Made by a program: the position numbers and the translations under genes. This document shows positions 24,750 to 32,947 of a DNA stretch of 64,000 nucleotides, one piece after another; position 1 is the first letter of the stretch, and the number at the start of each line of letters is the position of its first letter. The notes beneath the pieces were generated by a model. The model had not been told where the DNA came from. It saw only the letters and a list, made by a program, of their open reading frames with translations, and searched no databases. Source of the stretch: Pseudomonas fluorescens (lineage in GTDB: Bacteria; Pseudomonadota; Gammaproteobacteria; Pseudomonadales; Pseudomonadaceae); NCBI RefSeq assembly GCF_902497785.1, contig NZ_CABVHK010000010.1, forward strand, positions 124,001-188,000, read 5' to 3'.

Positions 24750-27466
24750 TGAATCGCCAGATCACCGCTTCCACCTGCTGCTACTGCGGGGTCGGCTGCG
24801 GCGTGCTGATCGAGCATGACGGCGAGCGTATCCTCGGCGTCAGTGGCGATCCGGCGCACCCGGCCAACTTCGGCAAATTGTGCAGCAAGGGTTCGACCCT
24901 GCACCTGACCGGCGACCTCGCCGCCCGGGCGTTGTACCCGGAACTGCGCCTCGGCAAAGGCCTGGCCCGAGGGCGCACCGACTGGGACACCGCCCTTGAT
25001 CACGCCGCCAGCGTGTTCGCCAAAACCATCGCCGAACATGGCCCGGACAGCGTGGCGTTCTACATTTCAGGACAGTTGCTCACCGAGGATTACTACAGCT
25101 TCAACAAACTGGCGCGGGCATTGGTCGGCACCAACAACATCGACAGCAATTCACGCCTGTGCATGTCCTCGGCAGTGGTCGGCTACAAGCGCAGCCTGGG
25201 TGCCGACGCACCGCCGTGCAGCTACGAAGATCTTGAGCTCAGCGACTGCGTGATGATCGCCGGCAGCAACATGGCCTACGCCCACCCGGTGTTGTTTCGT
25301 CGCCTGGAAGAAGCCAAATCCCGCCGGCCACAGATGAAAGTCATCGTCATCGATCCGCGTCGTACCGACACCTGCGACCTGGCTGACCTGCACCTGGCGA
25401 TTCTTCCGGGCACGGACGTCGCCTTGTTCCATGGAATTTTGCACGTGCTGTTGTGGGAAGACTGGGTCGACCGTGACTTCATCAAGGCCCACACCGAAGG
25501 CTTGGGCGAATTGAAGAACCTGGTGCGCGATTACACGCCACCCATTGTTTCGCAGTTGTGCGGGATCAGCGTTGAGCAGCTGCAACAGTGCGCTGAGTGG
25601 GTCGGTACTTCGCCAAGCTTCCTGTCGCTGTGGTGCATGGGCCTGAACCAGTCCACCGCCGGCAGCGCGAAAAACAGTGCCTTGATCAACCTGCACCTCG
25701 CCACTGGGCAAATAGGCCGTCCCGGCGCGGGACCTTTCTCGTTGACCGGTCAGCCGAATGCCATGGGCGGTCGCGAAACGGGCAGTCTGTCGAACCTGCT
25801 GCCAGGTCATCGTGAGGCGGCCAACGCCGGGCATCGCGCGGAAGTGGCGGCCTACTGGGGGGTTGATCAACTGCCGGAAAAACCCGGACTCACCGCGATT
25901 GAACTGTTTGAGCAGGTGCGCAGCGGCACCATCAAAGCCCTGTGGATCGCCTGCACCAACCCCGCGCAATCGATGCCGGACCAGAACGCGGTGCGCGCAG
26001 CACTCCAGGCCTGCCCGTTCGTGGTCCTGCAGGAAGCCTTCCGCACCACCGAAACCGCGGCGTTCGCCGACCTGCTGCTGCCCGCCGCCAGCTGGGGCGA
26101 AAAGGATGGCACGGTAACCAACTCCGAACGGCGGATTTCCCACGTTCGTCAGGCCATTGCCGCACCCGGCGAAGCGCGCCCCGACTGGGCGATCACGGTA
26201 GATTTCGCACAACGTCTGGAAAAACATCTGCACCCGGAGCGAACCAGTCTGTTTGCCTTTGAAACGCCGGCGCAGCTATTCGATGAGTACAAACACCTGA
26301 CCCGCGGTCGCGACCTCGACCTGTCGGGGCTCAGCCATGCGCTGATCGACCGTCTCGGCCCACAGCAATGGCCGTTTCCAGCCGGCGCCAGCCAAGGCAC
26401 CGCGCGCCTGTATCGGGACGGGATCTTCCCGACCGCCAGCGGCCGCGCCCGGTTCGTCGCCGACGCGTATCTGGCCGCCAGAGAACAGCGCGACGGGCCA
26501 TTTCCGCTGACGCTGATCACCGGTCGCCTGCGCGATCAATGGCACGGCATGAGCCGCACCGGCACCGCTGCGCAATTGTTCGGGCATGTCAGCGAGGCCG
26601 TGTTGAGCCTGCACCCGGATGACCTGCGCGGGCACGAACTGCAATCGGGTGACCTGGTCAGCCTCAACAGCCGTCGCGGCGCCTTGATTGTCGCCGTCGC
26701 CAGCGATGACAGCGTGCGCCCCGGCCAGGCCTTTATGCCTATGCATTGGGGCGACCGCTTCCTGAAAGGCGGTGTCAATACGATCACTCAGCCGGCTTTC
26801 GACCCCCTGTCGAAGCAGCCGGAACTCAAACACACCGGCGTACGAATTGAACCCGTTGCACTGCCGTGGAAACTCTTCGTCCTGATCGAAGGCAATGTTC
26901 AACAGCATTTTGAGACGCTACGACCGCTGTGTGAGGCTTTTTCCTACGTCAGCCTGAGCCTGACTGGCCGCGAACGTCCCGCGCTGCTCATACGCGCCGC
27001 CAGCGCCACGGCGCCAGATCCGCAATTGCTGCGCGATATCGACACGTGTCTGGGACTCAACGACGGGCCGGTACTGGCCTACGACGACCCTCGGCGTTCG
27101 ATTGGCAAACGGGTACGAATCGAACATGGCCGGATCACCGCCATTCGCCTTGCGGGCGAAACCCTGGCGCAGCACTGGCTGCAAAACCTATGGCTGGAAG
27201 GTCGCGCCGACGAACAACTGCGGCGCTGGCTGCTCGCACCACTGAGCGGGCCACCGGGCAACGCCGGTGCGTCGGCCGCCAGCTCTAAAACGCTGTGCAA
27301 CTGCAAAAACGTCAGCCAGAGCGCGGTCTGTGCCGGCATCCGCCGAGGCCTGGATTTGCAGGGTTTGAAACAAGCATTGGGCTGCGGCACGCAATGCGGC
27401 TCCTGCGTTCCGGAAATCAAGCGTTTGCTGGCCGCCACTGCGCAGCCAATCGCCGTCATCTCGTGA
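24749..27466 (+). CDS. nasC: Assimilatory nitrate reductase catalytic subunit
   Basis: Molybdenum bis-MGD enzyme reducing nitrate to nitrite in the cytoplasm. 905 aa from the ATG at 24749. The N-terminal [4Fe-4S] site is Cys10, Cys13, Cys17 and Cys45 (CCYCGVGCG and KLCSKG). It continues through the prokaryotic molybdopterin oxidoreductase fold (NSRLCMSSAVVGYKRSLG, GQPNAMGGRE) to a molydopterin-dinucleotide-binding domain with TGRLRDQWHGMSRTG. A BFD-like [2Fe-2S] domain at the C terminus has Cys850, Cys852, Cys883 and Cys886. This is the Klebsiella NasA type with the extra cluster. No twin-arginine signal. Confidence 0.93.
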   Translation: MNRQITASTCCYCGVGCGVLIEHDGERILGVSGDPAHPANFGKLCSKGSTLHLTGDLAARALYPELRLGKGLARGRTDWDTALDHAASVFAKTIAEHGPDSVAFYISGQLLTEDYYSFNKLARALVGTNNIDSNSRLCMSSAVVGYKRSLGADAPPCSYEDLELSDCVMIAGSNMAYAHPVLFRRLEEAKSRRPQMKVIVIDPRRTDTCDLADLHLAILPGTDVALFHGILHVLLWEDWVDRDFIKAHTEGLGELKNLVRDYTPPIVSQLCGISVEQLQQCAEWVGTSPSFLSLWCMGLNQSTAGSAKNSALINLHLATGQIGRPGAGPFSLTGQPNAMGGRETGSLSNLLPGHREAANAGHRAEVAAYWGVDQLPEKPGLTAIELFEQVRSGTIKALWIACTNPAQSMPDQNAVRAALQACPFVVLQEAFRTTETAAFADLLLPAASWGEKDGTVTNSERRISHVRQAIAAPGEARPDWAITVDFAQRLEKHLHPERTSLFAFETPAQLFDEYKHLTRGRDLDLSGLSHALIDRLGPQQWPFPAGASQGTARLYRDGIFPTASGRARFVADAYLAAREQRDGPFPLTLITGRLRDQWHGMSRTGTAAQLFGHVSEAVLSLHPDDLRGHELQSGDLVSLNSRRGALIVAVASDDSVRPGQAFMPMHWGDRFLKGGVNTITQPAFDPLSKQPELKHTGVRIEPVALPWKLFVLIEGNVQQHFETLRPLCEAFSYVSLSLTGRERPALLIRAASATAPDPQLLRDIDTCLGLNDGPVLAYDDPRRSIGKRVRIEHGRITAIRLAGETLAQHWLQNLWLEGRADEQLRRWLLAPLSGPPGNAGASAASSKTLCNCKNVSQSAVCAGIRRGLDLQGLKQALGCGTQCGSCVPEIKRLLAATAQPIAVIS

Positions 27467-27476
27467 GGAAAACACT

Positions 27477-28244
27477 ATGAGCGCAAAAGTCTGGCTGGTG
27501 GGTGCGGGTCCTGGCGATCCGGAATTGCTGACCCTCAAGGCTGTTCGAGCGTTGAGAGAAGCCGATGTGGTGCTGATCGACGATCTGGTCAATGTCGCCG
27601 TTCTTGAGCATTGCCCTCAGGCGCGGATTATTCCTGTGGGCAAACGCGGGGGCTGTCGTTCGACGCCTCAGGCGTTTATTCACCGGCTGATGCTGCGTTA
27701 CGCGCGCCAGGGCAAATGCGTGGTGCGGCTCAAGGGCGGCGACCCGTGCATTTTTGGCCGGGGCGGTGAAGAGGCGCAGTGGTTACGCGAGCGCGGGGTC
27801 GACGTGGAACTGGTCAACGGCATCACCGCCGGGCTGGCGGGCGCGACGCAATGTGACATCCCGCTGACCCTGCGCGGTGTGGCGCGAGGCGTGACGCTGG
27901 TGACGGCCCACACGCAGGATGGCAGCAGCCTGAATTGGCAGGCTCTGGCGCAAGGTGGTACGACACTGGTGGTTTACATGGGGGTGGCGAAGCTGAGTGA
28001 AATCCGCGATCAACTGCTCGCAGGTGGCATGGCGGCGGATACGCCGGTGGCGATGATTGAAAACGCGTCCTTGCCGCATCAGCGCGAATGTCGAAGCGAT
28101 CTGACAGCGATGGAAGCAGATGCCCTCGCATTTGCGCTGAAGAGCCCGGCGATTCTTGTGATTGGTGCGGTGGCCGCCCATGGTGAGATCAAAAGATCGC
28201 AACCTGCGGCAGCTCCTACCTTGGCCCTGCGTACATCCGTGTAG
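27477..28244 (+). CDS. cobA: Uroporphyrinogen-III C-methyltransferase
   Basis: Makes precorrin-2, the sirohaem precursor needed by nitrite and sulfite reductases. 255 aa. SUMT signatures are VGAGPGDPELLTLKAV, GKRGGCRSTPQ, RLKGGDPCIFGRGGEE and GITAGLAGAT. It is the last gene of the reductase operon, 10 bases after the nitrate reductase. The natural domain ends near VIGAVAAHGE; the last 17-18 residues are encoded by the left arm of a REP repeat. Confidence 0.94.
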   Translation: MSAKVWLVGAGPGDPELLTLKAVRALREADVVLIDDLVNVAVLEHCPQARIIPVGKRGGCRSTPQAFIHRLMLRYARQGKCVVRLKGGDPCIFGRGGEEAQWLRERGVDVELVNGITAGLAGATQCDIPLTLRGVARGVTLVTAHTQDGSSLNWQALAQGGTTLVVYMGVAKLSEIRDQLLAGGMAADTPVAMIENASLPHQRECRSDLTAMEADALAFALKSPAILVIGAVAAHGEIKRSQPAAAPTLALRTSV

Positions 28245-28269
28245 GAGCTGCCGCAGGCTGCGATCTTTT
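28187..28269. repeat. REP-type inverted repeat (family B) overlapping the cobA 3' end
   Basis: Arms GATCAAAAGATCGCAACCTG... and GCAGGCTGCGATCTTTT. The left arm and the loop are translated as the C terminus of CobA; the cobA stop at 28242-28244 lies in the right arm. Confidence 0.85.
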
Positions 28270-28314
28270 CGCCACTCCGCAACTCCATTGCTGAAACCCA
28301 AATCGCAGACAAAG

Positions 28315-28340
28315 AAAAGCCCGGCCTAAGCCGGGCTTTT
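28315..28340 (-). terminator. Intrinsic terminator of oprF
   Basis: AAAAGCCCGGC-CTAA-GCCGGGCTTTT, symmetric, so it can serve both oprF and the nitrate operon arriving from the other side. Confidence 0.93.
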
Positions 28341-28358
28341 CTCAGAGCTGCGCGCTAA

Positions 28359-29393
28359 TTACTTAGCGTTAGCTTCAACCTGCGCTTCTACGCGACGGTT
28401 AACAGCGCGACCAGCGTCAGTTTTGTTGTCAGCAACTGGGCGGGATTCGCCGTAGCCAACAGACTGAACGCGGGACGATTCAACACCGTACTGGTTGGTC
28501 AGAACTTGCTTAACGGCGTTTGCACGACGCTCGGACAGTTTCTGGTTGTAAGCGTCAGGACCGACGGAGTCAGTGTGACCTTCAACAGTAGTGCTGGTGG
28601 ATGGGTACTGCTTCATGAAGTCAGCCAGGTTCTTGATGTCGCCGTAGCTGTTGGTTTTAACAACAGATTTGTCGAAATCGAACTTGACGTCCAGCTCTAC
28701 ACGAACAACTTCAGCAACGGCTGGGCAGCCATCAGCATCAACAGTTACGTTGGCTGGGGTGTCCGGGCACTTGTCAACGTTGTCGCAAACGCCATCGTTG
28801 TCGCTGTCGGAGCAGACTTCAGCAGGTGCTGGAACTGGAGCAGCAGCAGGCTTGGAGCCGCCACCGAAGTTCACACCGATACCGACGCTTGGAGCCCACT
28901 CGGTGTCGCCCTGGTCGATGTTGTACTGAGCTTCAACGCCGGCACGGGCGTAGAAGTTCTCGGTGAAGTACAGTTTTGCACCGCCGCCAACGTTGGCGAA
29001 AGTGGAACGGTTACGACCGTTCGAACCGTTCTGGTCGATGCTCTGGTCGGAGAAACCGGCCGAAACGTAAGGACGCAGCATGTCGCCTGGGTTGTTGAAG
29101 TGGTACAGAGCGTCCAGAGCGGTGTTCGCGCCTTTAACGTTTGTGCCGTCTTCAGTACGTGCGTTGTGCACTTCGTCGTAAGCCAGACGCAGTTCAACGT
29201 CGTCAGTCAGGAAGTAACCAACGGAACCGCCGAACAGGTTGCCGTTGTTCTTGAAGTCACGAGCGCTATCGAACATTTCTTTCTTGGCGAAGCCTTCGAT
29301 TTCAACTGCGCCTTGGCCTTGTGCCAGCGCGCCGAACGAAGTGGCTGCAATAAGAGAACCAATGGCAAAGCCCAAGGTGTTTTTCAGTTTCAT
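28359..29393 (-). CDS. oprF: Major outer-membrane porin OprF
   Basis: Structural porin that links the outer membrane to peptidoglycan. 344 aa. Signal peptide cut after GALA (residues 1-24). The N-terminal OprF beta-barrel domain (about 25-180) is followed by a Pro/Ala linker and a Cys- and Asp-rich segment (CSDSDNDGVCDNVDKCPDT). The C-terminal OmpA peptidoglycan-binding domain has VEGHTDSVGPDAYNQKLSER and the NRRVEAQV ending. The gene lies just below sigX, which in P. aeruginosa controls one oprF promoter. Codon use is strongly biased, as expected for an abundant protein. Confidence 0.98.
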   Translation of the reverse strand: MKLKNTLGFAIGSLIAATSFGALAQGQGAVEIEGFAKKEMFDSARDFKNNGNLFGGSVGYFLTDDVELRLAYDEVHNARTEDGTNVKGANTALDALYHFNNPGDMLRPYVSAGFSDQSIDQNGSNGRNRSTFANVGGGAKLYFTENFYARAGVEAQYNIDQGDTEWAPSVGIGVNFGGGSKPAAAPVPAPAEVCSDSDNDGVCDNVDKCPDTPANVTVDADGCPAVAEVVRVELDVKFDFDKSVVKTNSYGDIKNLADFMKQYPSTSTTVEGHTDSVGPDAYNQKLSERRANAVKQVLTNQYGVESSRVQSVGYGESRPVADNKTDAGRAVNRRVEAQVEANAK

Positions 29394-29500
29394 CCGTTAA
29401 ATCCCCATCTGGTGATTGTGAAGCAGTCCCGCAAACCGGGGGACAACTCGGCGGCAAGTCTATCAGAACTTGCCTACACGTAAGAGATATTTGCGCTGAA

Positions 29501-30091
29501 CTAAGTTTCAGCAATGCCTGCAAATTTCTCACGCAATTTGTCTAGAGCGCGTTTGTACCGCATTTTTGTCGCACTCAAACCCATGTGCATGATGTCTGCG
29601 ATCTCCTGAAATTCCAGCTCTGCGACAAATCGTAGCACCAGAATTTCACGGTCAATCGGATTCACATACACCAGCCAGCGATCAAGTCCGCCCTTCTCAT
29701 CCGGTTTCGGCGCCTTTTCTTCGGACGCTTCCTCCAGAGGATCCAGACTTAAAGCGTCCATCAAGCGACGCTTTCGCCGTTCCTTTCGATACTGCGTGAT
29801 GCATTCGTTGTACGTGATGCTATAGAGCCATGTCTTGAACTTCGATTTCCCCTCGAAGTTCTTCAGGCCATACAACACCTTCAACATCACTTCCTGACAG
29901 ACATCGTCTGCGTCGCGATCGTTCCCAAGATATCGTGCACAGACGTTAAATAATGTTCGTTGGTAACGCCGCATCAATTCTTCATAGGCGCGCGTTACGT
30001 GAAACAGCTCGGTATGCGAGCGCGCGACCAACTCCTCATCAGAGAGCTCGCGGGGGTCGTAGCGCGTGGAGATCGATTGAGCTTTATTCAA
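29501..30091 (-). CDS. sigX: ECF sigma factor SigX
   Basis: Extracytoplasmic-function sigma factor for envelope homeostasis, including oprF expression. 196 aa, start TTG at 30091 (MNKAQSISTRYD), with no strong ribosome site. Sigma-70 region 2 is seen in RYLGNDRDADDVCQEVMLKV and TWLYSITYNECITQYR; region 4 in DREILVLRFVAELEFQEIAD and LSATKMRYKRALDKLR. There is no anti-sigma gene next to it, as in other Pseudomonas; cmpX lies upstream in the same direction. Confidence 0.96.
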   Translation of the reverse strand: MNKAQSISTRYDPRELSDEELVARSHTELFHVTRAYEELMRRYQRTLFNVCARYLGNDRDADDVCQEVMLKVLYGLKNFEGKSKFKTWLYSITYNECITQYRKERRKRRLMDALSLDPLEEASEEKAPKPDEKGGLDRWLVYVNPIDREILVLRFVAELEFQEIADIMHMGLSATKMRYKRALDKLREKFAGIAET

Positions 30092-30121
30092 AACAAGTCG
30101 GGCCGACAGTCAGGTCAATGT

Positions 30122-30152
30122 CCGCCGCAGCCCTCAGGGCAATTTGCGGCGG
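30122..30152 (-). promoter_or_regulatory. Strong hairpin between cmpX and sigX
   Basis: CCGCCGCA/TGCGGCGG 8-bp arms (30122-30129 and 30145-30152) enclose GCCC/GGGC. There is no T run, so it is not a standard terminator. It lies 30 bases before the sigX TTG and should be in any cmpX-sigX read-through transcript. Confidence 0.6.
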
Positions 30153-30176
30153 CATACATTAGCAGGGTTTGCCGGG

Positions 30177-31007
30177 TTAGCGGCTACTCACATGCTGCTC
30201 CAGAAGGATCCGATTGGAGAGAGAGACTAGCTCACCCTCATCGGTCAGCAATGTGGTTTTGACCGTGCCGATCTCTTCGATCTGACCTTCGACCTCGCCA
30301 ACACGCACTTGTTGCCCAACCTGATACAACTCACGCACATAGATTCCCGCAAGAATCTGACCGGCAATTTCCCGGCTTCCCAAACCCATGGCCAGCGCAA
30401 CGGCCAGACCAACGGTAATCAATACGATCACAATCACATGGTTGAGCAGGTCAGTTTTGACCTCCAACTGGCTGATCGCGACCGAAATGCTGATGATGAT
30501 CACCAGGCCCTGGGCAATTCGCCCCAGCCCGGCGGCATAATCGAGCCCTACACCCTCTGCCGCCCCGCGCACCAGCCCATTGGCCAGTTGCGCCAGCAGC
30601 ACACCCACCAGCAACACCAGCGCGGCGCCGAATACCTTCGGCAAATACAGCGCAAGCATGTCCAGCGTAGCTGAAACTCGCTCAAGTCCAAGGGATTCTG
30701 CGGCCGAAACCAGAAAAATCAGCAGAACGAACCAGTAGACGATCTTGCCGATCAACGTCGAGATCGGCACTTGCAGGCCGGCCCGGGACAGCAATTTTGT
30801 CAGACCGGTGCCGCCCATCAGGCGATCCAGACCCAGCTTGGCGAGCAACTTGGACAGCAAAGTGTCCAAAAGTTTCGCCACGACGAAACCGAGCAGCAAC
30901 ACAACCAGTGCGCCGAACAGGTTCGGGATGAAATTCGCAACCTTGGTCCATAACGCAGTCATTGCAGTGACGAGGCTCTGAGTCCAGAGATCAAGTTCCA
31001 TATTCAA
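30177..31007 (-). CDS. cmpX: Small-conductance mechanosensitive channel-like protein CmpX
   Basis: Inner-membrane MscS-type protein, 276 aa. Five hydrophobic segments span about residues 15-215 (FIPNLFGALVVLLLGFVVAK, IVYWFVLLIFLVSAAESLG, VFGAALVLLVGVLLAQLANG and two more). An MscS-like hinge and beta domain (MGLGSREIAGQILAGIYV, QVRVGEVEGQIEEIG) follows. The large C-terminal vestibule is missing. Position next to crfX and sigX matches P. aeruginosa, where cmpX affects SigX activity. It overlaps crfX by 4 bases (ATGA). Confidence 0.93.
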   Translation of the reverse strand: MNMELDLWTQSLVTAMTALWTKVANFIPNLFGALVVLLLGFVVAKLLDTLLSKLLAKLGLDRLMGGTGLTKLLSRAGLQVPISTLIGKIVYWFVLLIFLVSAAESLGLERVSATLDMLALYLPKVFGAALVLLVGVLLAQLANGLVRGAAEGVGLDYAAGLGRIAQGLVIIISISVAISQLEVKTDLLNHVIVIVLITVGLAVALAMGLGSREIAGQILAGIYVRELYQVGQQVRVGEVEGQIEEIGTVKTTLLTDEGELVSLSNRILLEQHVSSR

Positions 31008-31252
31008 TCAGCCTTATCAGCAGTGCGAACGTTAGGTTTACGGTGACGGGAAACCGGCGAGACATGCGCCGATCCATTGTTCAGGGCGATCATCAGCGCG
31101 GGCAGCCAGCGGCCCAGCAGGCTGAACAGATCGCCAGCGCCGACCTGGCGATTAGCGGTTTTCAGGACACGGCCGAGGCAGGCATCGTCGTCCCGGGTGG
31201 ACGGCGAAGCGTTCAGCATGTCGCGCAAAGACTGTTCAAACGGATCGTGCAT
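31004..31252 (-). CDS. crfX: CrfX protein
   Basis: Small conserved Pseudomonas protein of 82 aa (MHDPFEQSLRDMLN...), function unproven. There is one weakly hydrophobic stretch (LFSLLGRWLPALMIALN) and a basic tail. The ATG at 31252 has GAGAGGT upstream; a GTG two codons earlier overlaps that ribosome site. Overlap with cmpX points to translational coupling. Confidence 0.85.
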   Translation of the reverse strand: MHDPFEQSLRDMLNASPSTRDDDACLGRVLKTANRQVGAGDLFSLLGRWLPALMIALNNGSAHVSPVSRHRKPNVRTADKAD

Positions 31253-31315
31253 ACGCACCTCTCGTGATGTCTGTGAAAGACGCGGTCAAATTTGCCCGGG
31301 TCACATGGCGCATGA

Positions 31316-32311
31316 TCAGACCCAGCGCAAACGCCGGAATAACCACCACTGCCCGAGTGCCACCGAAACCATCATCAGGCAGGCAATCAGGAACCCATAG
31401 GGACTGTCAGACAACGGAATACCGCCAACATTGATCCCCAAAAGACCGGCCAGGAAACTCATCGGCAAAAAGATTCCGGTGATGATCCCGAAGCGGTACA
31501 TCGTGCGGTTCATGCGCACGCTCAAACGCCGGTCTTCAGCCTCCAGGACCAGCCCCACGCGCTCGCGGGTCAACTCCAGCTCCTCAAGATAGCGCGTCAG
31601 GCTGTTGTTCAATTCATTCCAGTAATCGCCATCGTCTTCGACAAACCAAGGCAGTTTTATCCGCGTCAGTTGTCCGAAAATATCCCGCTGCGGAGCCAGG
31701 AAACGTTTCAGCGCAGCAGCCCTGCGACGGATCTGCAAAATGGAGCCGTGTTCAGGTGTATACCGTTCGTCGGCATCCAGTTTTTCTTCTTCCGCATCGA
31801 CCACTTCCGAGAGGCAACTGACCAGATCCTGAACCTTGTTGGTGAGGTTCTGAGCCATATAAAGGACGAGCTCAGACGCGGTTTTCGGCCCTTTGCCCTC
31901 GCTCAGTTGCACCAGCAATTCATCGGTGGCGCGCAACGGACGCAGACGCAGGGAAATCACCCGCTGTGCCGAGGCGAAAATCCGCACCGACACCATGTCT
32001 TCCGGTTCAGCCCCCGGATTGAGGTTGACCCCACGCAAAAATAGCAGCAGTTCGCTGTCGGAAAGCTGTAATAGGCGCGGACGGGTGTTTTCTTCGAGCA
32101 GCAGGTCGCAGCTGAATTCGCTCAGGCCGCTGGATTTGCGCAGCCAGGTCTGGGTTTGCGGGTGACTGCGATCCCAATGCAGCCACAGGCTTTCATGCGC
32201 CTGCAACTGCAAGTCATCGAGTTCAGTCCGGGCAATCGAACGCGCGCCGCCTTTACCGTCCAGCACCAGGGCATGCACCAGCCCCCACTGCGCGTTTTCT
32301 TCCTCGAACAT
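31316..32311 (-). CDS. cmaX: CorA/ZntB-like metal transporter CmaX
   Basis: Inner-membrane 2-TM-GxN family transporter, 331 aa from the ATG at 32311 (AAAGGGG upstream). A long soluble N-terminal domain and helical stalk lead to two C-terminal membrane segments. The pore motif after TM1 is GINVGGIP, as in ZntB, rather than GMN-MPEL of CorA. Zinc or other divalent export or uptake is inferred from that motif. The position upstream of crfX-cmpX is conserved in Pseudomonas. Confidence 0.9.
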   Translation of the reverse strand: MFEEENAQWGLVHALVLDGKGGARSIARTELDDLQLQAHESLWLHWDRSHPQTQTWLRKSSGLSEFSCDLLLEENTRPRLLQLSDSELLLFLRGVNLNPGAEPEDMVSVRIFASAQRVISLRLRPLRATDELLVQLSEGKGPKTASELVLYMAQNLTNKVQDLVSCLSEVVDAEEEKLDADERYTPEHGSILQIRRRAAALKRFLAPQRDIFGQLTRIKLPWFVEDDGDYWNELNNSLTRYLEELELTRERVGLVLEAEDRRLSVRMNRTMYRFGIITGIFLPMSFLAGLLGINVGGIPLSDSPYGFLIACLMMVSVALGQWWLFRRLRWV

Positions 32312-32337
32312 CCTCACCCCTTTGGCTGTTTAAACGG

Positions 32338-32829
32338 TTATTCAGGCATCTTCAGCGGGCTGGGCGAGATGATCACGCCATTGTTGTCCGCGTAAACATA
32401 TTCGCCTGGACGGAACGTCACGCCAGCAAAGGTCACTGCAACGTTGAGTTCGCCTACGCCGCGCCGGTCGGATTTTCTCGGGTGGCTGGCAAGCGCCTGA
32501 ACGCCCAGATCGGTCTGCGCGATGATATCGACGTCGCGGATGCAACCGTAGATCACCAGCCCTTCCCAACCGTTGCTCGCGGCTTTCTCGGCCAGCATGT
32601 CGCCCAGCAACGCATGACGCAGGGAACCGCCACCATCGACGACCAGGACCTTGCCATTACCCTTGAGCTCGACCTGCTCCTTGACTCGCGAGTTGTCTTC
32701 GAAGCACTTGATGGTCACGATCTCGCCACCGAAGGAATCACGGCCACCGAAATTGCTGAACATCGGTTCCAGCACCTGCACCAGTTCCGGATAGGCGTCG
32801 CACAGGTCAGGCGTAAGGTAATGGTTCAT
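32338..32829 (-). CDS. RraA-like protein (RNase E inhibitor / HMG aldolase family)
   Basis: 163-aa soluble protein of the RraA fold. Family sequence: NFGGRDSFGGEIVTIKCFED, VLVVDGGGSLRHALLGDMLA, GLVIYGCIRDVDII. The G-D-x20-R-D arrangement (GGSLRHALLGDMLA to GCIRDVD) that binds metal in oxaloacetate/HMG aldolases is present, so enzymatic activity and RNase E inhibition both remain possible. AGGAG lies upstream of the ATG. It ends 27 bases before cmaX in the same direction. Confidence 0.88.
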   Translation of the reverse strand: MNHYLTPDLCDAYPELVQVLEPMFSNFGGRDSFGGEIVTIKCFEDNSRVKEQVELKGNGKVLVVDGGGSLRHALLGDMLAEKAASNGWEGLVIYGCIRDVDIIAQTDLGVQALASHPRKSDRRGVGELNVAVTFAGVTFRPGEYVYADNNGVIISPSPLKMPE

Positions 32830-32947
32830 CGAGAAACTCCTGTAAAGAGGAAGACAATCGAGGCTGCAAAGTGACCGAAAAAGCGTAATGCGTCATATCT
32901 TAGCCGCATGCCGATCAGAGCGAAATGCTCTTGATAGAGCATCCAGC

